Below are positions 1-9,945 of a stretch of 64,000 bases of DNA, in pieces. The stretch lies in the NCBI RefSeq assembly GCF_900197575.1, contig NZ_FZLN01000001.1:248001-312000 (forward strand), in the 5' to 3' direction. The stretch is from Acinetobacter apis. GTDB taxonomy: Bacteria > Pseudomonadota > Gammaproteobacteria > Pseudomonadales > Moraxellaceae. Each line of letters starts with the position of its first letter. Within the stretch, counting starts at the first letter, position 1. The notes beneath the pieces were generated by a model. That model saw only the letters and a program-made list of their open reading frames with translations. It was not told the origin of the DNA and ran no database searches. Made by a program: the position numbers and the translations under genes.

Positions 1-10
1 TGCCACAACA

Positions 11-44
11 AAAAAAAGGTTAGCAAAATGCTAACCTTTTTTTA
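11..44 (-). terminator. Intrinsic terminator after the SDR gene
   Basis: A perfect inverted repeat (AGGTTAGCA / TGCTAACCT, 3-nt loop) is flanked by A- and T-runs on both sides, so it can work in either direction. It lies about 12 bp beyond the stop codon of the leftmost gene and could also end a gene entering from outside the window. Confidence 0.85.
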
Positions 45-55
45 TGATGATGAAA

Positions 56-883
56 TTAACCACCAACCATCATACCGCCATTGACGTGAATGGTTTGGCC
101 AGTAATGTATGAGCCATCTTTACTTGCTAGGAAAACAAAGCTTGGACCAACTTCACTTGGTAAACCGTAGCGTAACATTGGTACATCTTTACCTAAGTCA
201 TCAAGTTTTGATTTATCAACATCATTCCATGTGTGCTGAATTGGCGTCAAAATCGGGCCAGGTGCAATTGCATTGACACGTACCCCTGTGTGTGCAATTT
301 GGTTTGATAATGCACGGGTAAAGCTTACCATCGCACCTTTAGTTGATGAGTAATCGACCAACTCTTTTACGCCAATATAAGCATTGACTGAAGTAACATT
401 GATGATTGAGTCATCTTTTTGGAATTGTGGTAATAATGCTTTACTGAGGTAGAACATTGGATCAAGGTTAATATTAAATGTTTTGGTCCATTGCTCATCA
501 GGAATATCAACTAAGTTGTTTTTAGGCCATTGTGCACCTGCATTACTGACAAGAATGTTGACTTTACCAAAGTCATTTAAGACATCTTGTGCAAATTTAT
601 AACATGCATCTTTGCCACCTAAGTCAACTTGGTAGACATTACATTTACGACCAATTTTTTCAATCCATTCTTTTGCAGATGCCGCTTGTTCACCTGATGA
701 ACTGTGGCTTGTAATTGCAACATCAGCACCTTCAATTGCTGCATGGAATGAAATTGCACGACCAATACCTGTTCCCCCACCAGTCACAAGTACAACTTTT
801 CCAGCCAGTTTGCCTGTACCTTGGTAGTCTTCACGAATAAAGTTTTTTACTTCTTCTACACTTCTTAAATCAGAAATAGACAT
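56..883 (-). CDS. SDR-family NAD(P)-dependent oxidoreductase
   Basis: A 275-residue classical (extended N-terminus) short-chain dehydrogenase, probably cytoplasmic. The Rossmann motif TGGGTGIG lies near residue 35, followed by NAGAQ, the catalytic Ser in INVTSVNAY and the YSSTK active-site Tyr-Lys pair, then a C-terminal YITGQTIHVNGG typical of glucose/3-oxoacyl reductase-like members. The ATG at 883 is preferred over one 10 codons upstream because GGAGAC sits 5 nt before it. The substrate cannot be deduced; glucose-1-dehydrogenase or YhdF/YghA-like alcohol/aldehyde reductases are the nearest recognisable type. It stands alone, divergent from pdxB, with its own terminator. Confidence 0.93.
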   Translation of the reverse strand: MSISDLRSVEEVKNFIREDYQGTGKLAGKVVLVTGGGTGIGRAISFHAAIEGADVAITSHSSSGEQAASAKEWIEKIGRKCNVYQVDLGGKDACYKFAQDVLNDFGKVNILVSNAGAQWPKNNLVDIPDEQWTKTFNINLDPMFYLSKALLPQFQKDDSIINVTSVNAYIGVKELVDYSSTKGAMVSFTRALSNQIAHTGVRVNAIAPGPILTPIQHTWNDVDKSKLDDLGKDVPMLRYGLPSEVGPSFVFLASKDGSYITGQTIHVNGGMMVGG

Positions 884-1200
884 GAATCGTCTCCATTTAT
901 AGTTTTGATGCAAAGTTGCTTAATAACCAGTTAAATTGGTTAAACCGAGATGGTTAAGCGTTATCTCTATCTATTTGTATTTACGGTACGGTAAGTCTTT
1001 AGGTTGTGCCGTTTATTTGAATTCGAGTATAGAGGACTTATGACTATAGAATCTAAACTATTAATAAAAACAATACAATATATCCATCTAATTTGTATAA
1101 AAAAGACTTGCCTCACAAATTTGATGGCCTGAATTTAGGCGTTTTTCATGGACAATGCTATGATAAATGACATTTTATTTTTCAAGATTGGCATAGATCA

Positions 1201-2268
1201 ATGAAAATTGTTGCAGATGAAAATTTAGCATTTACAGACTACTTTTTTGCAGATATTGCAAAAATTGACCATGTGGCAGGGCGTACTTTAACCCCGCTAC
1301 AGTTGCAAGGTGCAGATGCATTGTTGGTTCGCTCAGTAACGCAAGTCAATGCAGCTTTATTAGACCAACAAGCCATTGGCTTTGTGGGGAGTGCAACCAT
1401 TGGAACCGATCATTTGGATACTCAGTATTTAAATGAACAGCACATTACATGGGCAAACGCTGCAGGGTGTAATGCACAAGCTGTGGCTGAATATGTAATC
1501 ACCGCTTTATTGTATTTAAGACCCCATTTACTGTCTAACCCATCTTCTTTAACGCTTGGCATTGTTGGTTTGGGAAATGTGGGGCAGCGATTGGCACATT
1601 TGGCACAACATTTAGGGTTGCGAGTGATTGGCTATGACCCATTTGTAGATGATCAGCATATTGAACAGGTGTCATTTGATCAGTTATTACAAGAAGCCAA
1701 TGCGATTTCAATTCATGTGCCTTTGACTCAACACGGTTTATATCCAACGTTTCATTTATTCAATGCAACAACCTTCGCGCAGTTAAAACAAGATACCATT
1801 TTAATTAACAGTGCAAGAGGCCCTGTAGTTGCTGAACAAGATTTAATTGCCGATCTCAAGCAAACACAGCGTGATGTGGTCTTAGATGTGTTTGAGCATG
1901 AACCAAAAATCTCAAAACAGTTGCTAGATCTTGTACGAATTGCAACACCACATATCGCAGGATATAGCCTTGAGGGTAAAGCCAAAGGCACACAAATGAT
2001 TTATGAAGCATTTTGTCAGCATTATCATTTTGCTATAGAAAAACAGTATCAAACTCAACTGCCTCCATGTGATCGCTTTTTTGAAGGACAAGATTGGCAC
2101 AATTCATTGATGCAGCATATAAACGCAATATATGATATTCAGGCAGATGACAGCAATTTAAGAGCATGTATCCATGATGGTGTTGTGAATCAAGCAGCAT
2201 TTGATCAGTTAAGAAAAACTTATCCATTACGCCGTGAATGGGCATCTCATGGAGCGGATCTTCTATGA
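1201..2268 (+). CDS. pdxB: Erythronate-4-phosphate dehydrogenase
   Basis: A 355-residue D-2-hydroxyacid dehydrogenase that oxidises 4-phospho-D-erythronate in the DXP-dependent pyridoxal phosphate pathway. It begins MKIVADENLAF, as PdxB proteins do. It has the NAD-binding LGIVGLGNVGQRLA segment near residue 120, the catalytic Arg region INSARGPVV and the HIAGYSLEGKAKG motif with the catalytic His. The specific C-terminal dimerisation domain follows. It is slightly shorter than E. coli PdxB (378 aa). The stop codon overlaps the start codon of epmA as ATGA, so the two are translationally coupled. Confidence 0.95.
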   Translation: MKIVADENLAFTDYFFADIAKIDHVAGRTLTPLQLQGADALLVRSVTQVNAALLDQQAIGFVGSATIGTDHLDTQYLNEQHITWANAAGCNAQAVAEYVITALLYLRPHLLSNPSSLTLGIVGLGNVGQRLAHLAQHLGLRVIGYDPFVDDQHIEQVSFDQLLQEANAISIHVPLTQHGLYPTFHLFNATTFAQLKQDTILINSARGPVVAEQDLIADLKQTQRDVVLDVFEHEPKISKQLLDLVRIATPHIAGYSLEGKAKGTQMIYEAFCQHYHFAIEKQYQTQLPPCDRFFEGQDWHNSLMQHINAIYDIQADDSNLRACIHDGVVNQAAFDQLRKTYPLRREWASHGADLL

Positions 2269-3242
2269 ATCACATCTCGTATCAGCCCACATGTCAAATC
2301 ACCATGTTGTCAAAGCGTGCTGCAATGTACCGCAAAATTCGAAAGTTCTTTGATGACAAAGGCGTGATGGAAGTTGAAACACCAATTCTATCTGCAGCAG
2401 GAAGCACAGACGTTTATTTGGCATCGGTGGCTGCACAGCGTCATGTGCATGGTCAGTTGGCCACTCATTATTTACAAACGTCGCCTGAATTTGCCATGAA
2501 ACGTTTATTGGCAAGTGGCAGTGGGCCAATCTATCAAATATGCAAAGTCTTTCGAGATGATGAACATGGTCGTAAACATAACAGTGAATTTACCATGCTT
2601 GAATGGTATCGCCCTGATTTTTCATTATTAGATTTAATGCATGAAACTGCTGCACTGATTGAATTATGTTGTTTTGAGCGATTTGGTCAGATTAAACCTG
2701 TGGTGATCAGCTATAAACATGCTTTTCAAGATCGGCTTGATATTAATCCATTACAGGCAACGGCGTTTGATTTAAAGCAGGTTGCAGAACGAGTTGGGTT
2801 ATCACTTGACTTAGGTGATGACCGTTTAGGGTATATGGATTTATTATTTTCACATATGGTTGAGCCAACGCTTGGTTTTGATACACCAGTTTTTCTGACT
2901 GATTTTCCTCAGGAAATGGCATCTCTTGCCAAAGTAAGGCGAGATGAAGATGGTGAAGCGGTCGCTGCACGATTTGAGGTCTATATTGAAGGTGTAGAAC
3001 TTGCCAATGCCTATGATGAATTGTTAGACAGTGATGTATTAGCCACGCGCTTTGAAGCAGATAATGCTGCCCGCCAACAGTTGGGTTTAAGCGCTATGCC
3101 AATTGATCAACATTTGTTGGCAGCGATTCCACATTTACCCGCTTGTTCAGGTATTGCTTTAGGGCTTGACCGGTTACTCATGGTGGCGGAGCAGCAATCT
3201 CGTTTAGAACAGGTATTGACTTATCCTGCCCATTTGGCGTGA
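2265..3242 (+). CDS. epmA: EF-P--(R)-beta-lysine ligase
   Basis: A 325-residue class II lysyl-tRNA synthetase paralogue (PoxA/GenX/YjeA), exactly the usual family length and lacking the OB-fold anticodon domain. EpmA attaches beta-lysine to a lysine of elongation factor P, relieving polyproline stalling. Visible motifs are the class II motif 1 region (VMEVETPIL), motif 2 (YQICKVFRDDEHGRKHNSEF) and motif 3 (GIALGLDRLLM). The chosen ATG at 2265 overlaps the pdxB stop and has GGAG 10 nt upstream; an in-frame ATG at 2238 lies inside pdxB and is less likely. The partner genes epmB and efp are not in the window. Confidence 0.95.
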   Translation: MNHISYQPTCQITMLSKRAAMYRKIRKFFDDKGVMEVETPILSAAGSTDVYLASVAAQRHVHGQLATHYLQTSPEFAMKRLLASGSGPIYQICKVFRDDEHGRKHNSEFTMLEWYRPDFSLLDLMHETAALIELCCFERFGQIKPVVISYKHAFQDRLDINPLQATAFDLKQVAERVGLSLDLGDDRLGYMDLLFSHMVEPTLGFDTPVFLTDFPQEMASLAKVRRDEDGEAVAARFEVYIEGVELANAYDELLDSDVLATRFEADNAARQQLGLSAMPIDQHLLAAIPHLPACSGIALGLDRLLMVAEQQSRLEQVLTYPAHLA

Positions 3243-3259
3243 TAAGGTCATGGTATTGA

Positions 3260-4510
3260 TTAATGGTTTAATTCAAGCTGCTTGTCTTTAAAGCGTGCTT
3301 TTAATTCACCAAGTGCTTCAATCCGCTTTTTAATGAGCATTTCACCAATGTCAGGGCCTTTAACATATTCAGGCAAGTCTTGGGCTTTAATGTTACGAAC
3401 ACACACAACCGCTTCTTGAATATATTGAGCTTGTGGATATGGTCGGTCTTCTAATCCCAAACGACCTTTTGCATCACTTTCACAGGCTTGAATAAATTCA
3501 ATGACTTGTTCCGGGCGTCGAAGCACATCAAGCTTTTGTAATAGACGCCATAATGTCCCAGGCTTTAAAATTAGGGCTTGATGACATTTTAAATGCTCTT
3601 TACACACAATGAGGGCTAATTTTTTGGTTTGGCTTGGCACTTTAAGACGATCACATAGTTCAGCAACAGGAACAACACCGCGTTCTTCATGCATGATGTG
3701 ACGCGGTAAAATATGAGCAGGGGTAAGTGCTTTACCCAAATCATGAACAAGAACGGCAAAGCGTACATCTAAACTGTAATTTTGTTGGCAAGCTTGTTTG
3801 AGTGACATCAACGTGTGCACACCACAGTCAATTTCAGGGTGAAATTCAGGACGCTGCGGAATTCCAAATAAAGCATCAATTTCAGGAAATAAAACTTTTA
3901 AAGCACCACATGCACGTAATACTTCAAAATAGACCTCTGCATGCTTTTCCATCAGTGCACGTGAAGTTTCTTTCCATACACGTTCAGCGACCAAATGATT
4001 TAACTCACCAGATGCAACCAGTTTTTGCATGAGGGCTAGGGTTTCATCTGCCACTGTAAAACCATAAGATGCATAGCGTGCTGCAAAACGTGCCACACGT
4101 AAAACACGTAGTGGATCTTCAATGAATGCATCAGAAACATGGCGTAAAATCTTATGTTCTAAATCATATTTACCATGATAAGGGTCAAATAGCTCGCCGG
4201 TTTCTTCATCGCGTGCAATGGCATTAATGGTTAAATCGCGCCGTGATAAATCTTGTTCTAAGGTAATATCTGATGAAGTTGAAAAGGTAAAACCATGGTA
4301 GCCATTACCTTGTTTGCGCTCTGTACGAGCAAGCGCATATTCTTCTTTACTGGTCGGATGTAAAAAGACAGGAAAATCCTTGCCTACCGACTGAAAGCCT
4401 TGTGCAATTAATTCTTCTGGCGATGCACCGACCACCACATAATCTTTTTCTTGGTAAGGGTGGCCAAGGAGCTGATCTCGCACTGCACCACCAACTAAAT
4501 AAACACGCAT
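3260..4510 (-). CDS. cca: CCA-adding tRNA nucleotidyltransferase with HD domain
   Basis: A 416-residue multifunctional CCA protein that adds or repairs the 3' CCA of tRNA. The N-terminal class II nucleotidyltransferase head starts YLVGGAVRDQLLG. RRDLTINAIA (metal/active site region) and EDPLRVLRVARFAARY follow, then a C-terminal HD phosphohydrolase (VHDLGK). Relative to E. coli Cca, the metal-binding DxD near residue 21 reads E-K-D, a conservative change. The start has GAGG 8 nt upstream, but that site lies inside the 3' arm of the maeB terminator hairpin (see findings), which may limit translation from read-through RNA. Confidence 0.96.
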   Translation of the reverse strand: MRVYLVGGAVRDQLLGHPYQEKDYVVVGASPEELIAQGFQSVGKDFPVFLHPTSKEEYALARTERKQGNGYHGFTFSTSSDITLEQDLSRRDLTINAIARDEETGELFDPYHGKYDLEHKILRHVSDAFIEDPLRVLRVARFAARYASYGFTVADETLALMQKLVASGELNHLVAERVWKETSRALMEKHAEVYFEVLRACGALKVLFPEIDALFGIPQRPEFHPEIDCGVHTLMSLKQACQQNYSLDVRFAVLVHDLGKALTPAHILPRHIMHEERGVVPVAELCDRLKVPSQTKKLALIVCKEHLKCHQALILKPGTLWRLLQKLDVLRRPEQVIEFIQACESDAKGRLGLEDRPYPQAQYIQEAVVCVRNIKAQDLPEYVKGPDIGEMLIKKRIEALGELKARFKDKQLELNH

Positions 4511-4511
4511 G

Positions 4512-4556
4512 AAAAAACCTCTATTCTAAACATTATCATGCATCAGAATAGAGGTT
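4512..4556 (-). terminator. maeB terminator overlapping the cca ribosome-binding site
   Basis: A 12-bp perfect inverted repeat (AACCTCTATTCT / AGAATAGAGGTT, 17-nt loop), followed on the minus strand by six T residues, ends 2 nt before the cca ATG. The 3' arm supplies GAGG, the only Shine-Dalgarno-like sequence for cca. It therefore ends maeB transcription and can hide the cca start. Confidence 0.8.
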
Positions 4557-4592
4557 TGTACAAGTCACAACATGACATCAAATGTCAAATGT

Positions 4593-6860
4593 TTAGCTGT
4601 CTTGTTGAATTGCCGCAACAGTTAATGCAGTCATATTCACCACACGACGTGTTGTTGCCGTTGGAGTGAGAATATGCACAGGTTTTGCAGCACCAAGTAG
4701 AATTGGACCTACAGTCACATTTTTACCTGAGGTTGATTTTAAAAGATTAAATGAAATGTTTGCAGCATCCAAGTTTGGCATAATCAAAAGATTTGCTGAA
4801 CCTGTATAGTTTGACTGTGGTTGAGCAAATTGACGAATATTTTCATCAAGTGCTGCATCACCATGCATTTCGCCTTCAACTTTTAAGTCAGGTGCTTGTT
4901 GTGCAAGTAAACTGTAAACTTCACGCATTTTTTGCGCACTTGGATCAGTTTGATTGCTTCCGAAGCTTGAATGTGAAAGTAAAGCCACACGTGGTTCAAT
5001 ACCAAAGCGACGTACTTCTTCAGCAGCTAAAATAGTCATTTCAGTAAGTTGTTCTGCTGTTGGGTTTGTATTGACATACGTGTCTGCAATGAACAAGTTA
5101 CGGTCAGCCAACATCAGTGTATTTAAGCTAAAGAAATGGTTTGAACCTTCTTTTTTACCAATCACATGACGGATAAACTCAAGATGGGTTTCATAGCTGC
5201 TATAAGTACCACATAGCATGCCATCAACTTGTCCAGTTTTAACGAGCATTGAAGCAAGTAAGGTTGCGCTACGGCGTGCTTGATGCTGAGCATCGCTTGC
5301 AGTAACACCTTGACGCTTCATGATGTCATGATAGGTTTTCCAAGTTTCTTCATAGTGTGGATTGTTTTCAGGATCAATAATTTCGATATTGATTCCGCTG
5401 TGCAAACGCAAACCAAATTGTTTGATTTTCTCTTCAATCACAGCAGGGCGACCAATTAAAATTGGACGAGCAATGCCTTCATCTACCACAACTTGCGCTG
5501 CACGTAACACACGTGCATCTTCACCTTCGGCATAAGCAATACGTTTTGGTGCTTTTTTCGCTTTAGCAAAAATCGGCTTCATAATGAAGGCTGTGTTATA
5601 AACAAACTCAGACAGCTTTTGCTGATAAGTTGCCATGTCTTCAATAGGACGTGTTGCTACACCTGAATCCATTGCAGCTTGTGCAACAGCAGGCGCAATT
5701 TCTAAAATTAAACGTGGATCTAGTGGGCCTGGAATTAAATATTCACGACCAAATGCAGCGGCTTTTTCGCCATAAGCAGAGGTATCTGCTTCAACATGTG
5801 CCATACGTGCAATTGCATGTACACATGCAATTTTCATTTCTTCATTAATGGTTGTTGCACCTACATCTAATGCACCACGGAAGATATATGGGAAGCAAAG
5901 GGCATTGTTAACTTGGTTTGGATAGTCAGAACGTCCAGTTGCCATGATCACATCATCACGGACTGCGTGTGCATGTTCAGGCAAAATTTCAGGGTTTGGG
6001 TTAGCCAAAGCAAAAATGATTGGTTGATCTGCCATGGTTTTAACCATGTCTTGAGTTAAAATGCCTGCAGCAGATAAACCTAAGAACATATCTGCACCAT
6101 GAATCACTTCATGAAGCTGTGTTGCTTGGATGTCTTGTACATAACGCTGTTTTGATGCATCTAAATTTTCGCGCGCTGTTGTTAATAAGCCACGTGAATC
6201 TGCTACAGTGATGTTTTCGCGTTTCACACCAATAGCACATAATAAATCAAGACAAGATAATGCAGCTGCACCCGCACCTGATGCGACAACTTTTAAATTT
6301 TCAATTTTTTTGCCGCTAATTTCTAAGGCATTAAGCAGTGCTGCACCAACAATAATACTGGTTCCGTGTTGGTCATCATGAAATACAGGAATATTCATGC
6401 GTTCACGAAGTTTTTGCTCAATGTAAAAACATTCTGGTGCTTTAATATCTTCTAAGTTAATGCCGCCAAATGTAGGTTCAAGTGCTGCAACCAAATCAAC
6501 GATTTTATCTGGATCATTTTCAGCAATTTCAAGGTCGAATACATCAACACCTGCAAACTTTTTGAATAAAACACCTTTACCTTCCATGACAGGTTTTGAT
6601 GCTAAAGGACCAATGTTTCCTAGGCCAAGTACCGCGGTTCCATTACTGATGACAGCCACAAGGTTACCACGAGCAGTATATTTTGCAGCAGTTGATGGGT
6701 CACGTGCGATTTCAAGGCAAGGTTCAGCAACACCTGGAGAATAAGCTAGGGCTAAATCGCGTTGGTTGCTGAGCTGTTTGCTTGGCGTGACACTGATTTT
6801 ACCTGGCGTTGGAAATTCATGATAAAATAAGGCTTGTTGCTTAAGTGTTTGATCGTCCAT
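4593..6860 (-). CDS. maeB: NADP-dependent malic enzyme with phosphotransacetylase-like C-terminus
   Basis: A 755-residue hybrid malic enzyme, the usual MaeB length (about 759). It decarboxylates malate to pyruvate and CO2 with reduction of NADP+. The first ~425 residues carry the malic enzyme core: [11 protein letters not shown], the [19 protein letters not shown] signature and the [13 protein letters not shown] nucleotide-binding site. The last ~320 residues are a phosphate acetyl/butyryltransferase-like domain ([17 protein letters not shown]), regulatory in MaeB. It supplies NADPH and pyruvate during growth on organic acids, fitting a non-glycolytic Acinetobacter metabolism. It is monocistronic with its own terminator. 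Confidence 0.96.
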   Translation of the reverse strand: MDDQTLKQQALFYHEFPTPGKISVTPSKQLSNQRDLALAYSPGVAEPCLEIARDPSTAAKYTARGNLVAVISNGTAVLGLGNIGPLASKPVMEGKGVLFKKFAGVDVFDLEIAENDPDKIVDLVAALEPTFGGINLEDIKAPECFYIEQKLRERMNIPVFHDDQHGTSIIVGAALLNALEISGKKIENLKVVASGAGAAALSCLDLLCAIGVKRENITVADSRGLLTTARENLDASKQRYVQDIQATQLHEVIHGADMFLGLSAAGILTQDMVKTMADQPIIFALANPNPEILPEHAHAVRDDVIMATGRSDYPNQVNNALCFPYIFRGALDVGATTINEEMKIACVHAIARMAHVEADTSAYGEKAAAFGREYLIPGPLDPRLILEIAPAVAQAAMDSGVATRPIEDMATYQQKLSEFVYNTAFIMKPIFAKAKKAPKRIAYAEGEDARVLRAAQVVVDEGIARPILIGRPAVIEEKIKQFGLRLHSGINIEIIDPENNPHYEETWKTYHDIMKRQGVTASDAQHQARRSATLLASMLVKTGQVDGMLCGTYSSYETHLEFIRHVIGKKEGSNHFFSLNTLMLADRNLFIADTYVNTNPTAEQLTEMTILAAEEVRRFGIEPRVALLSHSSFGSNQTDPSAQKMREVYSLLAQQAPDLKVEGEMHGDAALDENIRQFAQPQSNYTGSANLLIMPNLDAANISFNLLKSTSGKNVTVGPILLGAAKPVHILTPTATTRRVVNMTALTVAAIQQDS

Positions 6861-7010
6861 TTCTATCTCATTGGCTTTTACAATAAATTAAGAAGTTCAT
6901 GCTGGTGCATCGTATTTCAATTTCAATATAGCACTACTTCTTGTTTCAGCACAGTTACAACAGGTCAAAAATATGCAACTGAGCTGATTTTATTGAATAA
7001 TCTTTAAACG

Positions 7011-9854
7011 TTAGCGGAAAATTTGCTGAAGATATAAGCTGGCATCGGTCGCATTGAGCGGTTTAGAAAAAAAGTAGCCTTGCACAATATCGCATTCTTT
7101 TTGGTGGAAAAAGTCCAATTCTTCTTGTGTTTCAACACCTTCAACTACAATCACTAAAGACATGGCTTTGCCCATGGCAATGATGGCATTCAATACTGCT
7201 TTTTGTGTTTTGTTATGCATATTTTTAACAAAATATCGATCAATTTTAATAATATCAAACGGAAATTCAGTCAAATATGCAAGCGAAGAATAGCCTGTCC
7301 CAAAATCATCTAAAGAAAGTTTGATATTTCTTGCTTTAAATTCATTCAGTAAATCACGGATATAATCTGTTTTTTCAACCAATGACGACTCGGTAATTTC
7401 AAATTCTAAACAGTCACCATCCATTTGATATGTTGCCAATATTTCATCAAGTGATTTGAGCAATTTGCCACGATAAAGCTGCTGCGGATCAACATTAATT
7501 GAAATTCGTACTTTTGGTAGGTTAAGATCTTGCCAAATTTTGAGCTGATGTACCGATGCTTCAAGAACATATTCACCAATATCTGAAATTAAACTGGTTT
7601 GCCGTGCAAATGATAAAAAATATGCAGGGGACATAAGTCCTTTTTCAGGGTGCTTCCAACGAATTAACGCTTCAAAACTTACAATTTGATGGTTTGACAA
7701 TTGAATTTTAGGCTGATAATACACCTCTAATTCATTGTTTTTAATTGCTTGTCTTAGTTTGTTTTCTAAGTCAACATCTTGAATATATGCATTATTCTGA
7801 TCTTTTGAATAATACTGTACAGTGTTTCCACCGACACGTTGTGCTTGTAATAAGGCTTGATGGGCATGATTGTTAAGTTGATCAAAATCAAGCGCATGTT
7901 CTGGAAAAATTGCTGCACCTAATGACACAGTAAGGATCAATTCTTGATTGGCTACATTTAAAGGTTCACTAAAACTGCTTACAATCTGTCCGCAAGTTTC
8001 TTGAATACTCGGGCAGGTATGATCAATTTCATAAACCAAAACAAATTCTTCACGATTCAAATACGCAATCATAAAGGCATTTGGGTTAGTAATTCTCAAA
8101 TGTTCTGCCACTTGTTGTAAAAGTAATGTTGTGGTTTGATTGCCTAAGAATTCATTGAGTGCTGTAAAACGATCGATGGATAAATGAATAATGGCAAGCT
8201 GAGAAATGTTTTGTCGCTCAGTAATTAAATATTCATAGACTTTATAGTTGTAGTAAAAACGATTTGGTAGACGGGTCACAGTGTCGTAATTTTCAAGATA
8301 AGACAGACGCTTTTCTTGCTGTTTGTAGTCTGTTAAATCTGAAATGATACCGACATATTGTACCGTATTTAAGTATTCATCTTTGACCACTTGAATATGA
8401 CACCGCATGTTCAATTCTTTACCTGAAATAAAGCGTTCTTCAAATTCACCTTTGAATTGACCTTTTTTCAGGACTTGGTCTGTGATTGAGTAATGTAAAC
8501 TACGTTTTGATGTGTCATAACTGTCTGTAATCTCAAAGATATTCTTTTCAAGTACATGGCGTTCACTTAATCCTGTCATTTTATAGAAAAAGGGATTAGC
8601 ACTGACATAATTGAGTTTAGCATCTAAGATGACAATGCCTAGATCCACATATTTAATAATGTTACTTGATTGCTCAATGCGATCACGGTCTTGTTTTTGT
8701 TGCTCAATATTTTTAAACAAACCAATCATAAATGTGGGTTCAACAGTCCCTGGTTTATTTTGAATAATTTGCCCAATAGCAGCAAACCAAACCCATGTAT
8801 TGCCATGAAAAATTCGACATTCACATTGAAAAATTTCATCTTGATGAATAAAGTGATGCTTTAATTGTTTAAGAAAAATGGCAATATCATCAGGATGAAT
8901 AATGCCTTCTAAATATTTTTCTATGATGGCATCATTTTTTAGGGTAGCAAAAAATTGGTCATTTTCTTTAAAAATGCCTGCAGTAATATCCCATTCCCAA
9001 GTATGGTTATAGGTGGTTTTTTTTGCCAATTCAATGATATGTTGTTGCTTGTAAATTAAACTAATTTGGTCTGATAATTGATGCTGATATTGGTCAAGTT
9101 GCTGTTGGGTGTGTTCGTTTTTTCCTTCTAAATCATGCTGTGTTTGCAGCATTTTTTCTAATTTTGTATTTAAATTTTGCTGTTGATGCTGCTGTACTTT
9201 TAACTGATCCTGATGCTTTTCAATATAACTTTCAGACTTAATCAATTGTTTCACATGCTTGGTGTATAGGCGATTTAAGCTGATTGCACATAAGCAGACA
9301 GCAATAAAAATAAAATTAAATGACAGCGGAATAAAGGGGTTGGTTGTGTCATTTGGTAGCGGTTGTAATAGCAAAATTGGAAAACAGACGGGTAAAGCAA
9401 CCAAAAAGAAATAAATTAAACGATAGCTTAAATAGACCAAAGCAAAAAACAGTGAAGAAATGACCAAGACCAAGGCCAAATAAAAGGTATCTGAAAAGAG
9501 CAAATGATGATAATTAGAAGGCAGATAAATATGTACCAAGTAGACAAAGAAGCCAATATTTAATCCTGTGATTAAAGTAATGACTTCATGGAAATGGTGC
9601 TTAATTTGAATATTTTGGATGTTTTTAGCAAACCACTGCGTATAGATAAACGCACTGATACTTAAAATACTACTGACAATAAAATAGGTGTTAAAAATAA
9701 ATTCATGGTTGCTTGAATTAAAGCGATAATTAATAAATATAAAAAAATAAGTTAGAAAAGTTGTGGCTAAAAAATAAGGAATCGTTTGTGCAGAATGCTT
9801 TATTTTATGCTGTTTAATCTTTTCATTTAATAAGTCATTTTGTGTGAAAGGCAT
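7011..9854 (-). CDS. Membrane PAS-GGDEF-EAL cyclic-di-GMP signalling protein
   Basis: A 947-residue inner-membrane protein. Roughly residues 20-200 hold six hydrophobic segments. A Gln-rich coiled coil (about 205-270) follows, then two PAS-like modules (about 275-520), a GGDEF domain (about 530-690) and an EAL domain (about 705-945). The GGDEF active loop reads NREEF, so diguanylate cyclase activity is probably lost. The EAL domain keeps FEALIRW, the TESSLVE glutamate, DDFGTGYSSLAYL, KIDRYFV and VEGVET, so it should degrade c-di-GMP, perhaps with the dead GGDEF as a GTP sensor. The membrane part may sense a ligand. It stands alone between maeB and rsmE. Confidence 0.93.
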   Translation of the reverse strand: MPFTQNDLLNEKIKQHKIKHSAQTIPYFLATTFLTYFFIFINYRFNSSNHEFIFNTYFIVSSILSISAFIYTQWFAKNIQNIQIKHHFHEVITLITGLNIGFFVYLVHIYLPSNYHHLLFSDTFYLALVLVISSLFFALVYLSYRLIYFFLVALPVCFPILLLQPLPNDTTNPFIPLSFNFIFIAVCLCAISLNRLYTKHVKQLIKSESYIEKHQDQLKVQQHQQQNLNTKLEKMLQTQHDLEGKNEHTQQQLDQYQHQLSDQISLIYKQQHIIELAKKTTYNHTWEWDITAGIFKENDQFFATLKNDAIIEKYLEGIIHPDDIAIFLKQLKHHFIHQDEIFQCECRIFHGNTWVWFAAIGQIIQNKPGTVEPTFMIGLFKNIEQQKQDRDRIEQSSNIIKYVDLGIVILDAKLNYVSANPFFYKMTGLSERHVLEKNIFEITDSYDTSKRSLHYSITDQVLKKGQFKGEFEERFISGKELNMRCHIQVVKDEYLNTVQYVGIISDLTDYKQQEKRLSYLENYDTVTRLPNRFYYNYKVYEYLITERQNISQLAIIHLSIDRFTALNEFLGNQTTTLLLQQVAEHLRITNPNAFMIAYLNREEFVLVYEIDHTCPSIQETCGQIVSSFSEPLNVANQELILTVSLGAAIFPEHALDFDQLNNHAHQALLQAQRVGGNTVQYYSKDQNNAYIQDVDLENKLRQAIKNNELEVYYQPKIQLSNHQIVSFEALIRWKHPEKGLMSPAYFLSFARQTSLISDIGEYVLEASVHQLKIWQDLNLPKVRISINVDPQQLYRGKLLKSLDEILATYQMDGDCLEFEITESSLVEKTDYIRDLLNEFKARNIKLSLDDFGTGYSSLAYLTEFPFDIIKIDRYFVKNMHNKTQKAVLNAIIAMGKAMSLVIVVEGVETQEELDFFHQKECDIVQGYFFSKPLNATDASLYLQQIFR

Positions 9855-9945
9855 GGATTATCCCACATAAAAAACGGTAATTCTGTTACTCATTTCTCCA
9901 TTTTAACGTTAAAAGTTAAAAAAACTAGAAAAATTTCCGATTTGC

